Notes under the pieces: generated by a model
Told to the model about the DNA's origin: nothing
Seen by the model: the letters and a program-made list of their open reading frames with translations, nothing else
Database searches by the model: none
In this document: positions 54,464 through 64,000 of the stretch, piece by piece
Layout: every line of letters starts with the position of its first letter
How positions within the stretch are numbered: position 1 is the stretch's first letter
Assembly: GCF_020171365.1 (NCBI RefSeq)
Contig: NZ_JAIUZO010000002.1
Location: forward strand, 930,001 to 994,000
Direction of reading: 5' to 3'
DNA: 64,000 nt
Origin: Qipengyuania gaetbuli
GTDB lineage: Bacteria > Pseudomonadota > Alphaproteobacteria > Sphingomonadales > Sphingomonadaceae
Program-made: the position numbers and the translations under genes

Positions 54464-54901
54464 TCAGCGCTGGGGCGGGAGAGCCTGTTCGAAGCGCTTG
54501 GCCATGGCGCGCAATTCGGGGGCCATCGCCTCCATTGCGCCGGCCAGCGCGCCCATGGCTTCCATGGCGCGGGGCAGGTTTTTCTCGATCTCTGCCGGAA
54601 CGCGCGAAGAGCCGGGCGCGAGCGAGCGGATCGTCATGCCCTTGTCCATCGCCGGGGCTTCCTCGCCCGCGATATCGGCCAGTGCCTCGGTTAGCGGGGC
54701 GATCGGCAGGTCGAGCAGCACTTCACCCATGGCGCGCGCCATCATCGCCAGTTCCTGCTGGCGCACGGGGTCCGACAGCTTGTCCGACATCTGTGCAAGC
54801 GAGGTCTCTTCCGCCTCTTCGGGCGTCAGCAGCTGCGCATCCTGCGCAAGGGCGGGCAGCGGCATGGCAGCGGCAAGGATGGCAATCGGAATAAGGCGCA
54901 T
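54464..54901 (-). CDS. Secreted hypothetical protein
   Basis: A 145-residue protein with a clear signal peptide (LIPIAILAAAMPLPALAQDA). The remainder is Ala/Met/Glu-rich and helical (ELAMMARAMGEVLLDLPIAP; MEAMGALAGAMEAMAPELR). Probably periplasmic. No family known to me. It precedes a second small secreted protein on the same strand and is not clearly in one operon with it. Confidence 0.75.
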   Translation of the reverse strand: MRLIPIAILAAAMPLPALAQDAQLLTPEEAEETSLAQMSDKLSDPVRQQELAMMARAMGEVLLDLPIAPLTEALADIAGEEAPAMDKGMTIRSLAPGSSRVPAEIEKNLPRAMEAMGALAGAMEAMAPELRAMAKRFEQALPPQR

Positions 54902-54973
54902 GGAGTGTCCCCGTGGTTCTGCGACGCGGGCGTGGTAGGCGCGCCGCGCTGAGCGAAAGCTGAACGCGTGCCC

Positions 54974-55339
54974 TTAAAGGCCCGAGGCGTCGAGCATCAG
55001 CAGGCAGGCGGGCATGACCGCGTGGAGCGAGGCAGGATCGCTGCCCAGCGCCGCGCCTTCCGCCATCACCAGCGAGCGCATCGCCTCGCGGTCGGCGCCG
55101 GTCTCGTCCATCAGCCGCGCGGTCGAGCGCACGAAGAATTCCAGCCCGCGCTCTTTCAGGTCCGGATAGCGGGCCATGGCCTCGTCCCCGTCGGCCTGTC
55201 CGCGCGCGACGATGGCGAAGGCGGCTCCGCAGCGTACCGAGGCCTGCTGCGCGGCGTCGAGCTGCGGCGGTGCGGGCGCATCCTGCGCGGCAAGCGGGGT
55301 GGCAAGGCCGAGGGCGGCGATAAGGGCGAGCTTGTTCAT
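54974..55339 (-). CDS. Small exported hypothetical protein
   Basis: A 121-residue protein with signal peptide ([20 protein letters not shown]) and two Cys ([15 protein letters not shown] and MPACLLML) that may form a disulfide in the periplasm. It lies at the end of a long unused open frame that runs antisense to adhC; only this end has a ribosome-like site and secretory start. Divergent from adhC. Function unknown. Confidence 0.75.
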   Translation of the reverse strand: MNKLALIAALGLATPLAAQDAPAPPQLDAAQQASVRCGAAFAIVARGQADGDEAMARYPDLKERGLEFFVRSTARLMDETGADREAMRSLVMAEGAALGSDPASLHAVMPACLLMLDASGL

Positions 55340-55438
55340 GCCCGCCGCCCTACCTGCTTGCCAATGAACCGCAAGCAACTTGGCTTGCAGCGGGTGCGCC
55401 CCGCTCCTACCCACGCGGGCAAAGAGGAGATTCGATCC

Positions 55439-56544
<1,106 letters not shown>

Positions 56545-56545
<1 letters not shown>

Positions 56546-56901
56546 TGCCCGCCAAGGTCAATCTCGACGACAAGTTCGGGCAGTTCACCGAGCAGTGGGC
56601 GCCCCGCATCGCGGCGCGTTTCAACGGCAACGAGGTGCGCCTGTGCAAGGTCGAGGGCGAGTATCACTGGCATAGCCACCCCGACACGGACGAGCTGTTC
56701 CTGGTGATCGAGGGCGCGCTGGAAATCGACTTTCGCGACCGGACCGAAACGCTCGGCCCCGGCGAGATGATCGTCGTTCCGCGCGGCACCGAACACCGCC
56801 CGCGCGCACCGCATGGCGAGGCGAAGCTCTTCGTCATGGACACCGAGGGCACGCCCAATTCGGGAGATCATGCCACGGCAAAGGTCGCGGTCGACATCTG
56901 A
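56545..56901 (+). CDS. Cupin-domain protein
   Basis: A 118-residue single-domain cupin. Metal-site motif HWHSHPDTDELFLVIEG near residue 40 and the second motif PRGTEHRPRAP near 80. Its TGATG start overlaps the adhC stop. Cupins of this small type bind Fe, Mn or Zn; function here is unknown, but the coupling points to a role in aldehyde or thiol chemistry. Confidence 0.9.
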
Positions 56902-56962
56902 GCGCTTGCGCGCCCTGCCACCGCGCTTAAGGTGGCGAATCGAAACCTAAGGGAGAGAGCCC

Positions 56963-57343
56963 ATGTACAGTCACATGATGGTCGGTTCGAACGACATCGA
57001 CCGGTCGAAGAAGTTCTACGATGCGACCTTCAAGGCCATCGGCGGCCGCGAAGGCATCGTCGATGAAAAGGGTCGCCTGATCTACCTCCACAATGGCGGC
57101 GCGTTCCTCGTCACCAAGCCGATCGACGGCGAACCGGCCACGGCCGGTAACGGCTGCACCGTCGGCATCGGTATGACCCCCGAACAGGCCGATGCCTGGC
57201 ACGCGGCCGGCGTCGCAGCAGGCGGCACCGCGATCGAAGACCCGCCGGGCGTTCGCGGCGAAGGCACGCCCAATGCCATGTATCTCGCCTACCTGCGCGA
57301 TCCGGACGGCAACAAGCTGTGCGCGCTGCACCGGATGGGTTGA
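56963..57343 (+). CDS. VOC-family (glyoxalase-like) protein, first copy
   Basis: A 126-residue glyoxalase-fold protein (MMVGSNDIDRSKKFYDATFK; DPPGVRGEGTPNAMYLAYLR; DPDGNKLC). GGGAGAG before the ATG. Followed directly by a second related gene, most likely a tandem duplication. A role in binding glutathione adducts or metal is possible from the operon. Confidence 0.92.
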   Translation: MYSHMMVGSNDIDRSKKFYDATFKAIGGREGIVDEKGRLIYLHNGGAFLVTKPIDGEPATAGNGCTVGIGMTPEQADAWHAAGVAAGGTAIEDPPGVRGEGTPNAMYLAYLRDPDGNKLCALHRMG

Positions 57344-57353
57344 GCGGGCTTCG

Positions 57354-57731
57354 GTGTTCAATCACCTGACCATCGGCGCGAGCGACATCGAGCGCTCGCG
57401 CCGTTTCTATGATGCGACCTTCGCCGCAATCGGCGGCCCTGCAGCGCAGGACGATCCCAAGGGCCGGCTGGTCTATCGCCATGACGGCGGCGTGCTGGTC
57501 ATAGGCAAGCCGATCAACGGCGAGCCGCCTACGGTGGCGAATGGCAATACCATCGGCTTCAGGGTCGCCAGCGCGCAAATGGTGGACGCCTGGCACGAAG
57601 CGGGATGCGCCAATGGCGGCATGACGGTCGAGGACCCGCCGGGGCCCCGTTCCAGCCCCTTTGGCGAGATGTACCTTGCCTACCTGCGCGATCCCGACGG
57701 GCACAAGCTGTGCGGAGTATGCTGGCTGTGA
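57354..57731 (+). CDS. VOC-family protein, second copy
   Basis: A 125-residue paralogue of the preceding protein (TIGASDIERSRRFYDATFA; DPPGPRSSPFGEMYLAYLRD). GTG start at 57354, ten bases after the first copy ends. It overlaps the next gene (TGATG). Probably arose by duplication and then diverged. Confidence 0.88.
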   Translation: MFNHLTIGASDIERSRRFYDATFAAIGGPAAQDDPKGRLVYRHDGGVLVIGKPINGEPPTVANGNTIGFRVASAQMVDAWHEAGCANGGMTVEDPPGPRSSPFGEMYLAYLRDPDGHKLCGVCWL

Positions 57732-58234
57732 TGCGCGGGGAAGAAGGCCTGCGTACCGACCTCGCGGCGCTCGCAATCCCCTTCGCCGAGCACGAGCACG
57801 AAGCGGTCTTTACCGTCGAGCAGAGCCGCCATGTCGATGCCGAGATACCCGGCGCGCATACCAAGAACCTGTTCCTGAAAGACGCCAAGGGTGCCTTCTG
57901 GCTGGTCACCGTGCCGGCCGAGGCGCGCGTCGACCTCAAGGCCCTGCCCGGTGCGATCGGCTGCAAGCGGGTGAGCTTCGGCAAGGCGGACGACATGGAG
58001 CGGCTGATCGGCATTGCCCCCGGCTCGGTCACCCCGCTCGCCATGATCAATGCAGCGCCCGGCAGCGTGACCTGCGTGATCGAGGCAGGACTTGCCGCAG
58101 CGCCCCGCATCAATGTCCATCCGCTTCGCAACACCGCGACGCTGGGGCTGTCCGGCGCTGACGTCTTGCGGCTGATCGGACATTGGGGCCATGCGCCGCG
58201 CGTCGCCGAAATCCCGGTGCAGGAGTCCGCATGA
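57731..58234 (+). CDS. YbaK/ProX-type editing-domain protein
   Basis: A 167-residue prolyl-tRNA editing domain protein. HEAVFTVEQSRHVDAEIPG, HTKNLFLKDAKGAFWLVTVP and SVTPLAMINAAPGSVTCVIE are typical of PrdX/ProXp-ala, which hydrolyse misacylated tRNA (Ala-tRNA-Pro). ATG 57731 overlaps the second VOC gene stop. Its place in a formaldehyde operon is unexplained. It overlaps fghA by four bases. Confidence 0.92.
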   Translation: MRGEEGLRTDLAALAIPFAEHEHEAVFTVEQSRHVDAEIPGAHTKNLFLKDAKGAFWLVTVPAEARVDLKALPGAIGCKRVSFGKADDMERLIGIAPGSVTPLAMINAAPGSVTCVIEAGLAAAPRINVHPLRNTATLGLSGADVLRLIGHWGHAPRVAEIPVQESA

Positions 58235-59070
58235 CGCTCGAATACCTATCGCAGAACCGGGCCTTCGACGGCGACCAGTTCGTCCTCTCGCACCATTCCG
58301 AGGCTACGGGGACGGAAATGACCTTCTCGGTCTATGTCCCGCCGCACCTGCCCGGCGTGAAGCTGCCGGTGCTGTGGTATCTTTCCGGCCTCACCTGCAC
58401 CCATGCCAACGTGACCGAAAAGGGCGAGTATCGCCGTGCGTGTGCCGAACACGGCATCGTCTTCGTGGCCCCGGACACCTCTCCGCGCGGGGAGGACGTG
58501 CCCGATGCGCCGGACGAATACGACTTCGGCAAGGGCGCGGGCTTCTATGTCGATGCGACGCAAGACCCCTGGAGCCGCCATTACCGCATGCGCAGCTATA
58601 TCGAGATCGAACTGCCGCAGGTGGTCGCGAGCGAGTTCCCGGTCGACTTGTCGCGCCAGGCGATCACCGGCCACTCGATGGGCGGGCATGGCGCGCTCAC
58701 CATCGGCCTGCGTGATCCGGGGCGCTTTCGCTCCATCAGTGCCTTCAGCCCGATCGTCTCGCCCAGCCGGGTGCCGTGGGGCGAGAAGGCGCTGTCACGC
58801 TATCTGGGCGACGACCGCGATGCCTGGCGCGCCTATGACGCGGTCGCTCTGATCGAGGACGGCGCGCGGCACGACCATATCCTGGTGGACCAGGGCACTG
58901 CGGACCAGTTCCTCGAGGAACAGCTGAAAACCGGCGCGCTCTCGCTCGCCTGCGCCAAGGCCGGCATGGCGCCGGAGATCAGGATGCAGGAGGGGTACGA
59001 CCACTCCTACTACTTCATCTCCAGCTTCATGGCCGACCACATCGCCTGGCACGCGGCACGGCTGGGCTGA
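58231..59070 (+). CDS. fghA: S-formylglutathione hydrolase
   Basis: Esterase D-type hydrolase that releases formate and glutathione, 279 residues. LWYLSGLTCTHANVTEKGEY near the start, nucleophile Ser in ITGHSMGGHGALTIGL near residue 150, catalytic Asp in DQGTADQFL and His in EGYDHSYYFISSF. The ATG at 58231 follows AGGAG. Completes the pathway begun by AdhC. Confidence 0.96.
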   Translation: MTLEYLSQNRAFDGDQFVLSHHSEATGTEMTFSVYVPPHLPGVKLPVLWYLSGLTCTHANVTEKGEYRRACAEHGIVFVAPDTSPRGEDVPDAPDEYDFGKGAGFYVDATQDPWSRHYRMRSYIEIELPQVVASEFPVDLSRQAITGHSMGGHGALTIGLRDPGRFRSISAFSPIVSPSRVPWGEKALSRYLGDDRDAWRAYDAVALIEDGARHDHILVDQGTADQFLEEQLKTGALSLACAKAGMAPEIRMQEGYDHSYYFISSFMADHIAWHAARLG

Positions 59071-59076
59071 GGCTTC

Positions 59077-60465
59077 CTAGAAGGAATATTTCGCCGACAG
59101 CTGCAGCTTCTGCAGATTGCCCGAGGTGCCGTTTTCGAGCGTGCGTTCGGCGTACATGTACTCCAGCCCGATATCGACCGGTCGCACGGGCGAGTAGATG
59201 ATGTTGGCGAACACGTTCCAGCTCTCGTCGGTCACTGCGCCGGTGGTCAGCAGGACCGGGTTGTCGGCCTTGAAATAGGACCCCGCCACGCTGGAGCGCA
59301 GCTTGTCCGACCACAGGTGCCGGTAGGCGGCAAAGCCCGAATAGGTGAAGATCGGGTCGAGGTCCCCGTCGAGGTCGAGCGCGGCATCGTTGACGATGTT
59401 GAGCCCGATGTAGCGGCCAAGGCCGTCGCCGACCGTGCCCATGAAGCGCAGATCGTCCCGCTCGCCCAGCGCCAGCTTGCCCGACACGCTGAGGCCGTAG
59501 CCGATCGCGCTGTCGCCATCGGAGCCGAGGTCGTCGTCGGAAATGCGCAGATTGCGCAGGATGCCGGCGGCGGTCACGCTGCCCCAGTCGCCCGACAGGT
59601 TATAGCGCGCCACGAAATCTGGCAGCGTGTCGTCCCCGCCCAGCACGCGCCCGCCCGCCGGCGTGGTCACGGTCGTCTCGGGCTGCTCTGCGGCAAGCAT
59701 CAGGCCGCCGCTGGTGTAGCGGATCATCGGCTGGCGCACGAAGACCGTGCCCGGCGTCGTGCCGATGAAGTCGAGGCTGTCCGGCAGCGCGCCCACGTTC
59801 TGGAAGGTCGACCAGGCCTGGCCGAACAGCCAGTTGTCGTAAGTGATGAATGCCTGCCGCAGGCGCGGCTCGTAGCTGTTGGAAATCCGCTCGTCCCCGC
59901 CCGGCGTGACCATGAAGTCGAGCTCGATCTGCGAATTGAGCGTGTGCTCCGCGCCGACGTCGGTCGCGGTCTTGAAGATCAGGCGCGACTGGCGGGCGTT
60001 GTAGTCGGTGTCCCAGCCGGACCCGTCCCCGCCCACGGGGATCGCCCCGGGAATGAGGAAATCGCGCACGATATTGCCGCTGTCGACCTGCCCGCCGCTG
60101 GTGCGCTGCGAGATGGCGTCGAACTTGACGTAGCCGGCATAGGAAATGGTAGTGTTGCCCACGCGGAAGCCCTTGTCTTCCTGCTTCTTGGGCTCGTCGA
60201 TCTCGGCGGCGAGTTCGGCCTGACGCGCCTGCAGCGCCTTCGTTTCGGCAAGCGCCTGCTGCGTGGCGGCGACGGCTTCTGCCTGCTGGCTGTCCATCTG
60301 CCCCTTTTGCGCATCGAGCCGTTCGACCAGTTGCATCACCAGCGCTTCCAGCCGGTCGAGCCGCTGCTCGACATCCGCATCCTGCGCCGCTGCCGGTGCA
60401 GCTGCCATGCACGTGCCTGCCAGCAGGCCTGCACGCAGTACGGTCCTCATTCCCCTCATCGCCAT
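59077..60465 (-). CDS. DcaP-like outer-membrane porin
   Basis: A 462-residue outer-membrane protein. Signal peptide (VLRAGLLAGTCMAAAPAAAQ), then an N-terminal coiled coil (VEQRLDRLEALVMQLVERLD) that supports trimers in the DcaP group, a linker, and a beta-barrel ending in LQLSAKYSF with C-terminal Phe. Uptake of a dicarboxylate or related substrate is the family role; the substrate here is unknown. ATG 60465 with GAGGGAGG upstream. Convergent with fghA and divergent from acs. Confidence 0.88.
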   Translation of the reverse strand: MAMRGMRTVLRAGLLAGTCMAAAPAAAQDADVEQRLDRLEALVMQLVERLDAQKGQMDSQQAEAVAATQQALAETKALQARQAELAAEIDEPKKQEDKGFRVGNTTISYAGYVKFDAISQRTSGGQVDSGNIVRDFLIPGAIPVGGDGSGWDTDYNARQSRLIFKTATDVGAEHTLNSQIELDFMVTPGGDERISNSYEPRLRQAFITYDNWLFGQAWSTFQNVGALPDSLDFIGTTPGTVFVRQPMIRYTSGGLMLAAEQPETTVTTPAGGRVLGGDDTLPDFVARYNLSGDWGSVTAAGILRNLRISDDDLGSDGDSAIGYGLSVSGKLALGERDDLRFMGTVGDGLGRYIGLNIVNDAALDLDGDLDPIFTYSGFAAYRHLWSDKLRSSVAGSYFKADNPVLLTTGAVTDESWNVFANIIYSPVRPVDIGLEYMYAERTLENGTSGNLQKLQLSAKYSF

Positions 60466-60605
60466 CGCAGCCTCCCTCGCTGTCATTTCAGGCAAGTATG
60501 GGCTGCAAGACACCGCAAAGGGTATGAGCGGATGGTCGTAAGACCTTCGTCTGAAAGCGCGAAGGGGCCTTGTGCTGCTATCACGAAGGCGAAGGGAGAC
60601 GACCC

Positions 60606-62540
<1,935 letters not shown>

Positions 62541-62545
62541 CAGGC

Positions 62546-63181
62546 ATGGCACAGCGCATCATCATCGCCGACGACCACCCGCTCTTCCGCACGGCGCTGG
62601 GCCATGCGGTGGGCCGGGTGTGGCCCGAGGCCGAAATCGTCGAGACATCGTCGGCCAAGGGCGCGCGCGAGGCGGTGGAGGCGGGGGCCGAAGCCCTGTT
62701 GCTCGACCTCCATATGGAGGATTCGAACGGGCTGTCGGCGCTGATGGACTTCCGCCAGGATTTCCCTGCACTGCCGGTCGTGATCGTCTCGGCGAGCGAG
62801 GAAGCGCGGGTCTACGCCGCCGCCAGCCAGCTGGGCGCAGCCGCCTTCATTCCCAAGTCCGCCAGCCTCGAGACCATGCGCGAGGCGCTGGCCTGCGTGC
62901 GCGAGGGCGAGAACTGGTTTCCCGAGACCGGCAGCGGACCGGACGAGGATTTGGCGAAGATCGCCAGCCTCACCCCCGCCCAGCGCCGTATCCTCGGCCA
63001 GCTCAGCGAAGGCCTGCTGAACAAGCAGATCGCCTATGAACTCGATATCAGCGAAGCGACCGTGAAGGCGCATATCACCGCGATCTTCCGCAAGCTGGGC
63101 GTGGTCAACCGGACGCAGGCCGTGCTGCTGGCCGGCAAGCTGGATGTCGATCAGGCGGTGGCGGACCCCGCGGCCGGCTGA
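62546..63181 (+). CDS. LuxR/NarL-type response regulator (CrbR-like)
   Basis: A 211-residue two-component regulator. Receiver: IIIADDHPLFRTAL acidic pair, LLLDLHMEDSNGLSALMDF with the phospho-Asp, and IPKSASLETM Lys. LuxR HTH at the C-terminus: LTPAQRRILGQLSEGLLNKQ and ISEATVKAHITAIFRKLGV. Directly after acs and convergent with a hybrid kinase, as in CrbSR systems that control acs in Pseudomonas and Vibrio; this assignment is by analogy. Confidence 0.92.
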   Translation: MAQRIIIADDHPLFRTALGHAVGRVWPEAEIVETSSAKGAREAVEAGAEALLLDLHMEDSNGLSALMDFRQDFPALPVVIVSASEEARVYAAASQLGAAAFIPKSASLETMREALACVREGENWFPETGSGPDEDLAKIASLTPAQRRILGQLSEGLLNKQIAYELDISEATVKAHITAIFRKLGVVNRTQAVLLAGKLDVDQAVADPAAG

Positions 63182-64000
63182 TCGCCGCCGGTTCCCCGCG
63201 CCACGCAATCCGAAATCAGTGCGCGCAGGGCTGCGGGCGATGACGGCTTGAGCAGTCGCTGGGCGCCCATGCGCGCTGCCGCCCGCTCGGTTTCCTCGCC
63301 CGCCTCTGCGGTCAGGAGGATGGCCGGAGGACGCTTGCCCCAGGCCGCGCATAGCGCCTCGTAGACCCCGTCGCCGCGCTCGTCCTCGTCGAGGCGGAAG
63401 TCCATGATGGCGACGTCGGGCGGTGTTCCGGCCACCTCCAGCGCCTGCGACAGGCCATGCGCGCAGGTCACGGCCAATCCCCATTTGCCCAGCAGCGCCG
63501 CCGTCGCGCTGAGCGCGGCGGGATCATTGTCGACCACGAGGATACGCGCGCCCGCCAGCGAGGATGCCGCTCGCCGCCGCTCGGGCTGCACCCGCGCGCC
63601 CCAGCGCAGCACCGGCAGGCGCACCGCGAACCGGCTGCCGCGCCCGACGACGGAGCGCGTCTCCACCTCCACTCCGAGCAGGGCGGTGATGCGCCGGACG
63701 ATGGCGAGGCCGAGGCCGAGGCCTTCGCGGTCCTGCGTCCTGCCGCGCTGGAATTCGCCGAACATCCGCTCGATATCCTCGTCCGCGATGCCTGCGCCGG
63801 TATCGTAGACGCACAGGTCCACGTCGGCTCCCGCACGCCGCACGCCGAGCAGCACGCCGCCCCTGTCGGTATAGCGGATGGCATTGCTGAGGAGATTGCG
63901 CACCACGCTGCCAAGCAGGGCGCGGTCGGTATCGATCCACACGCTGGTGGGCACGCGTTTCAGCGCCAGCCCCTTGCTTTCTGCCTGCACCGAAAACTCG
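63151..64000 (-). CDS. Hybrid sensor histidine kinase, C-terminal part (runs off the window)
   Basis: Only the ATP-binding and receiver domains are visible. The ATPase has the N box NLLSNAIRYTDRG, G1 DTGAGIADEDIERMF and G2 EGLGLGLAIVRR. The receiver follows: ILVVDNDPAALSATAALLG, VAIMDFRLDEDERGDG and LLKPSSPAALR. The sensor and phospho-acceptor His region lie beyond 64000. It overlaps the end of the response-regulator gene by 31 bases on the opposite strand and is its likely partner. If the missing part has a transporter-like (SSS) domain it would be a CrbS. Confidence 0.9.
   Translation of the reverse strand, partial: EFSVQAESKGLALKRVPTSVWIDTDRALLGSVVRNLLSNAIRYTDRGGVLLGVRRAGADVDLCVYDTGAGIADEDIERMFGEFQRGRTQDREGLGLGLAIVRRITALLGVEVETRSVVGRGSRFAVRLPVLRWGARVQPERRRAASSLAGARILVVDNDPAALSATAALLGKWGLAVTCAHGLSQALEVAGTPPDVAIMDFRLDEDERGDGVYEALCAAWGKRPPAILLTAEAGEETERAAARMGAQRLLKPSSPAALRALISDCVARGTGGDQPAAGSATA

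Overview
The window is GC-rich alphaproteobacterial DNA, most likely from an Erythrobacteraceae-type sphingomonad. The core genes (NDUFA9-like complex I protein, PurU plus PurT, fused CoaBC, UbiB/UbiE/UbiG, YebC-RuvC) fit that group. The genus is an inference from protein style; no rRNA is present.

Region 1 (1-453) is chromosomal: the 5' end of tdh and its upstream DNA. Region 2 (about 454-27954) is a composite genomic island in the 3' end of a tRNA-Leu(CAG) gene (27939-28025, minus). A P4-type integrase lies beside the tRNA. A near-copy of the tRNA 3' end at 454-468 marks the far end. Short direct repeats that could be integrase arm sites lie inside both ends. The island carries an HTH-like hypothetical protein, an AlpA-type regulator, small unknown genes and SSB. 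It also has an internally deleted recombinase remnant and a MarR / hydrolase / thioesterase / RND efflux cluster. Two tandem tyrosine recombinases follow with a RelE/HigB-type toxin and XRE antitoxin, then a complete type I restriction system (hsdM-hsdS-hsdR plus a YgjP-like metallopeptidase).

The most unusual part of the island is a three-gene operon at 22346-26405 (minus). The first gene fuses a DEDD-type exonuclease-like domain, a DUF429 domain and a P-loop nucleotide-kinase-like domain. The second is a short adenylosuccinate-synthetase homologue with Ser at the position of the catalytic Asp. The third is a dCTP-deaminase/dUTPase-fold protein that seems to lack the catalytic Glu and carries a membrane segment and a coiled coil. 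It sits directly beside the restriction system. I read it as a candidate nucleotide-based anti-phage system; its function is unproven.

Region 3 (28026-64000) is chromosomal housekeeping and metabolism. It includes an NDUFA9-like protein, a dienelactone-hydrolase-like lipoprotein, a PQQ/heme alcohol dehydrogenase, PurU and a trimeric autotransporter. It continues with a nitronate monooxygenase, a LytTR regulator diverging from a membrane protein, lysC-DUF4279-purT, ubiG, yebC-ruvC, dut-coaBC, ubiE-ubiB and mutM. A glutathione-dependent formaldehyde operon (adhC to fghA), a DcaP-like porin and acs follow. The window ends with a LuxR-type response regulator and a convergent hybrid histidine kinase, possibly a CrbSR-like pair. 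The PQQ dehydrogenase, the formaldehyde operon and acs together suggest periplasmic alcohol oxidation feeding aldehyde detoxification and acetate activation.
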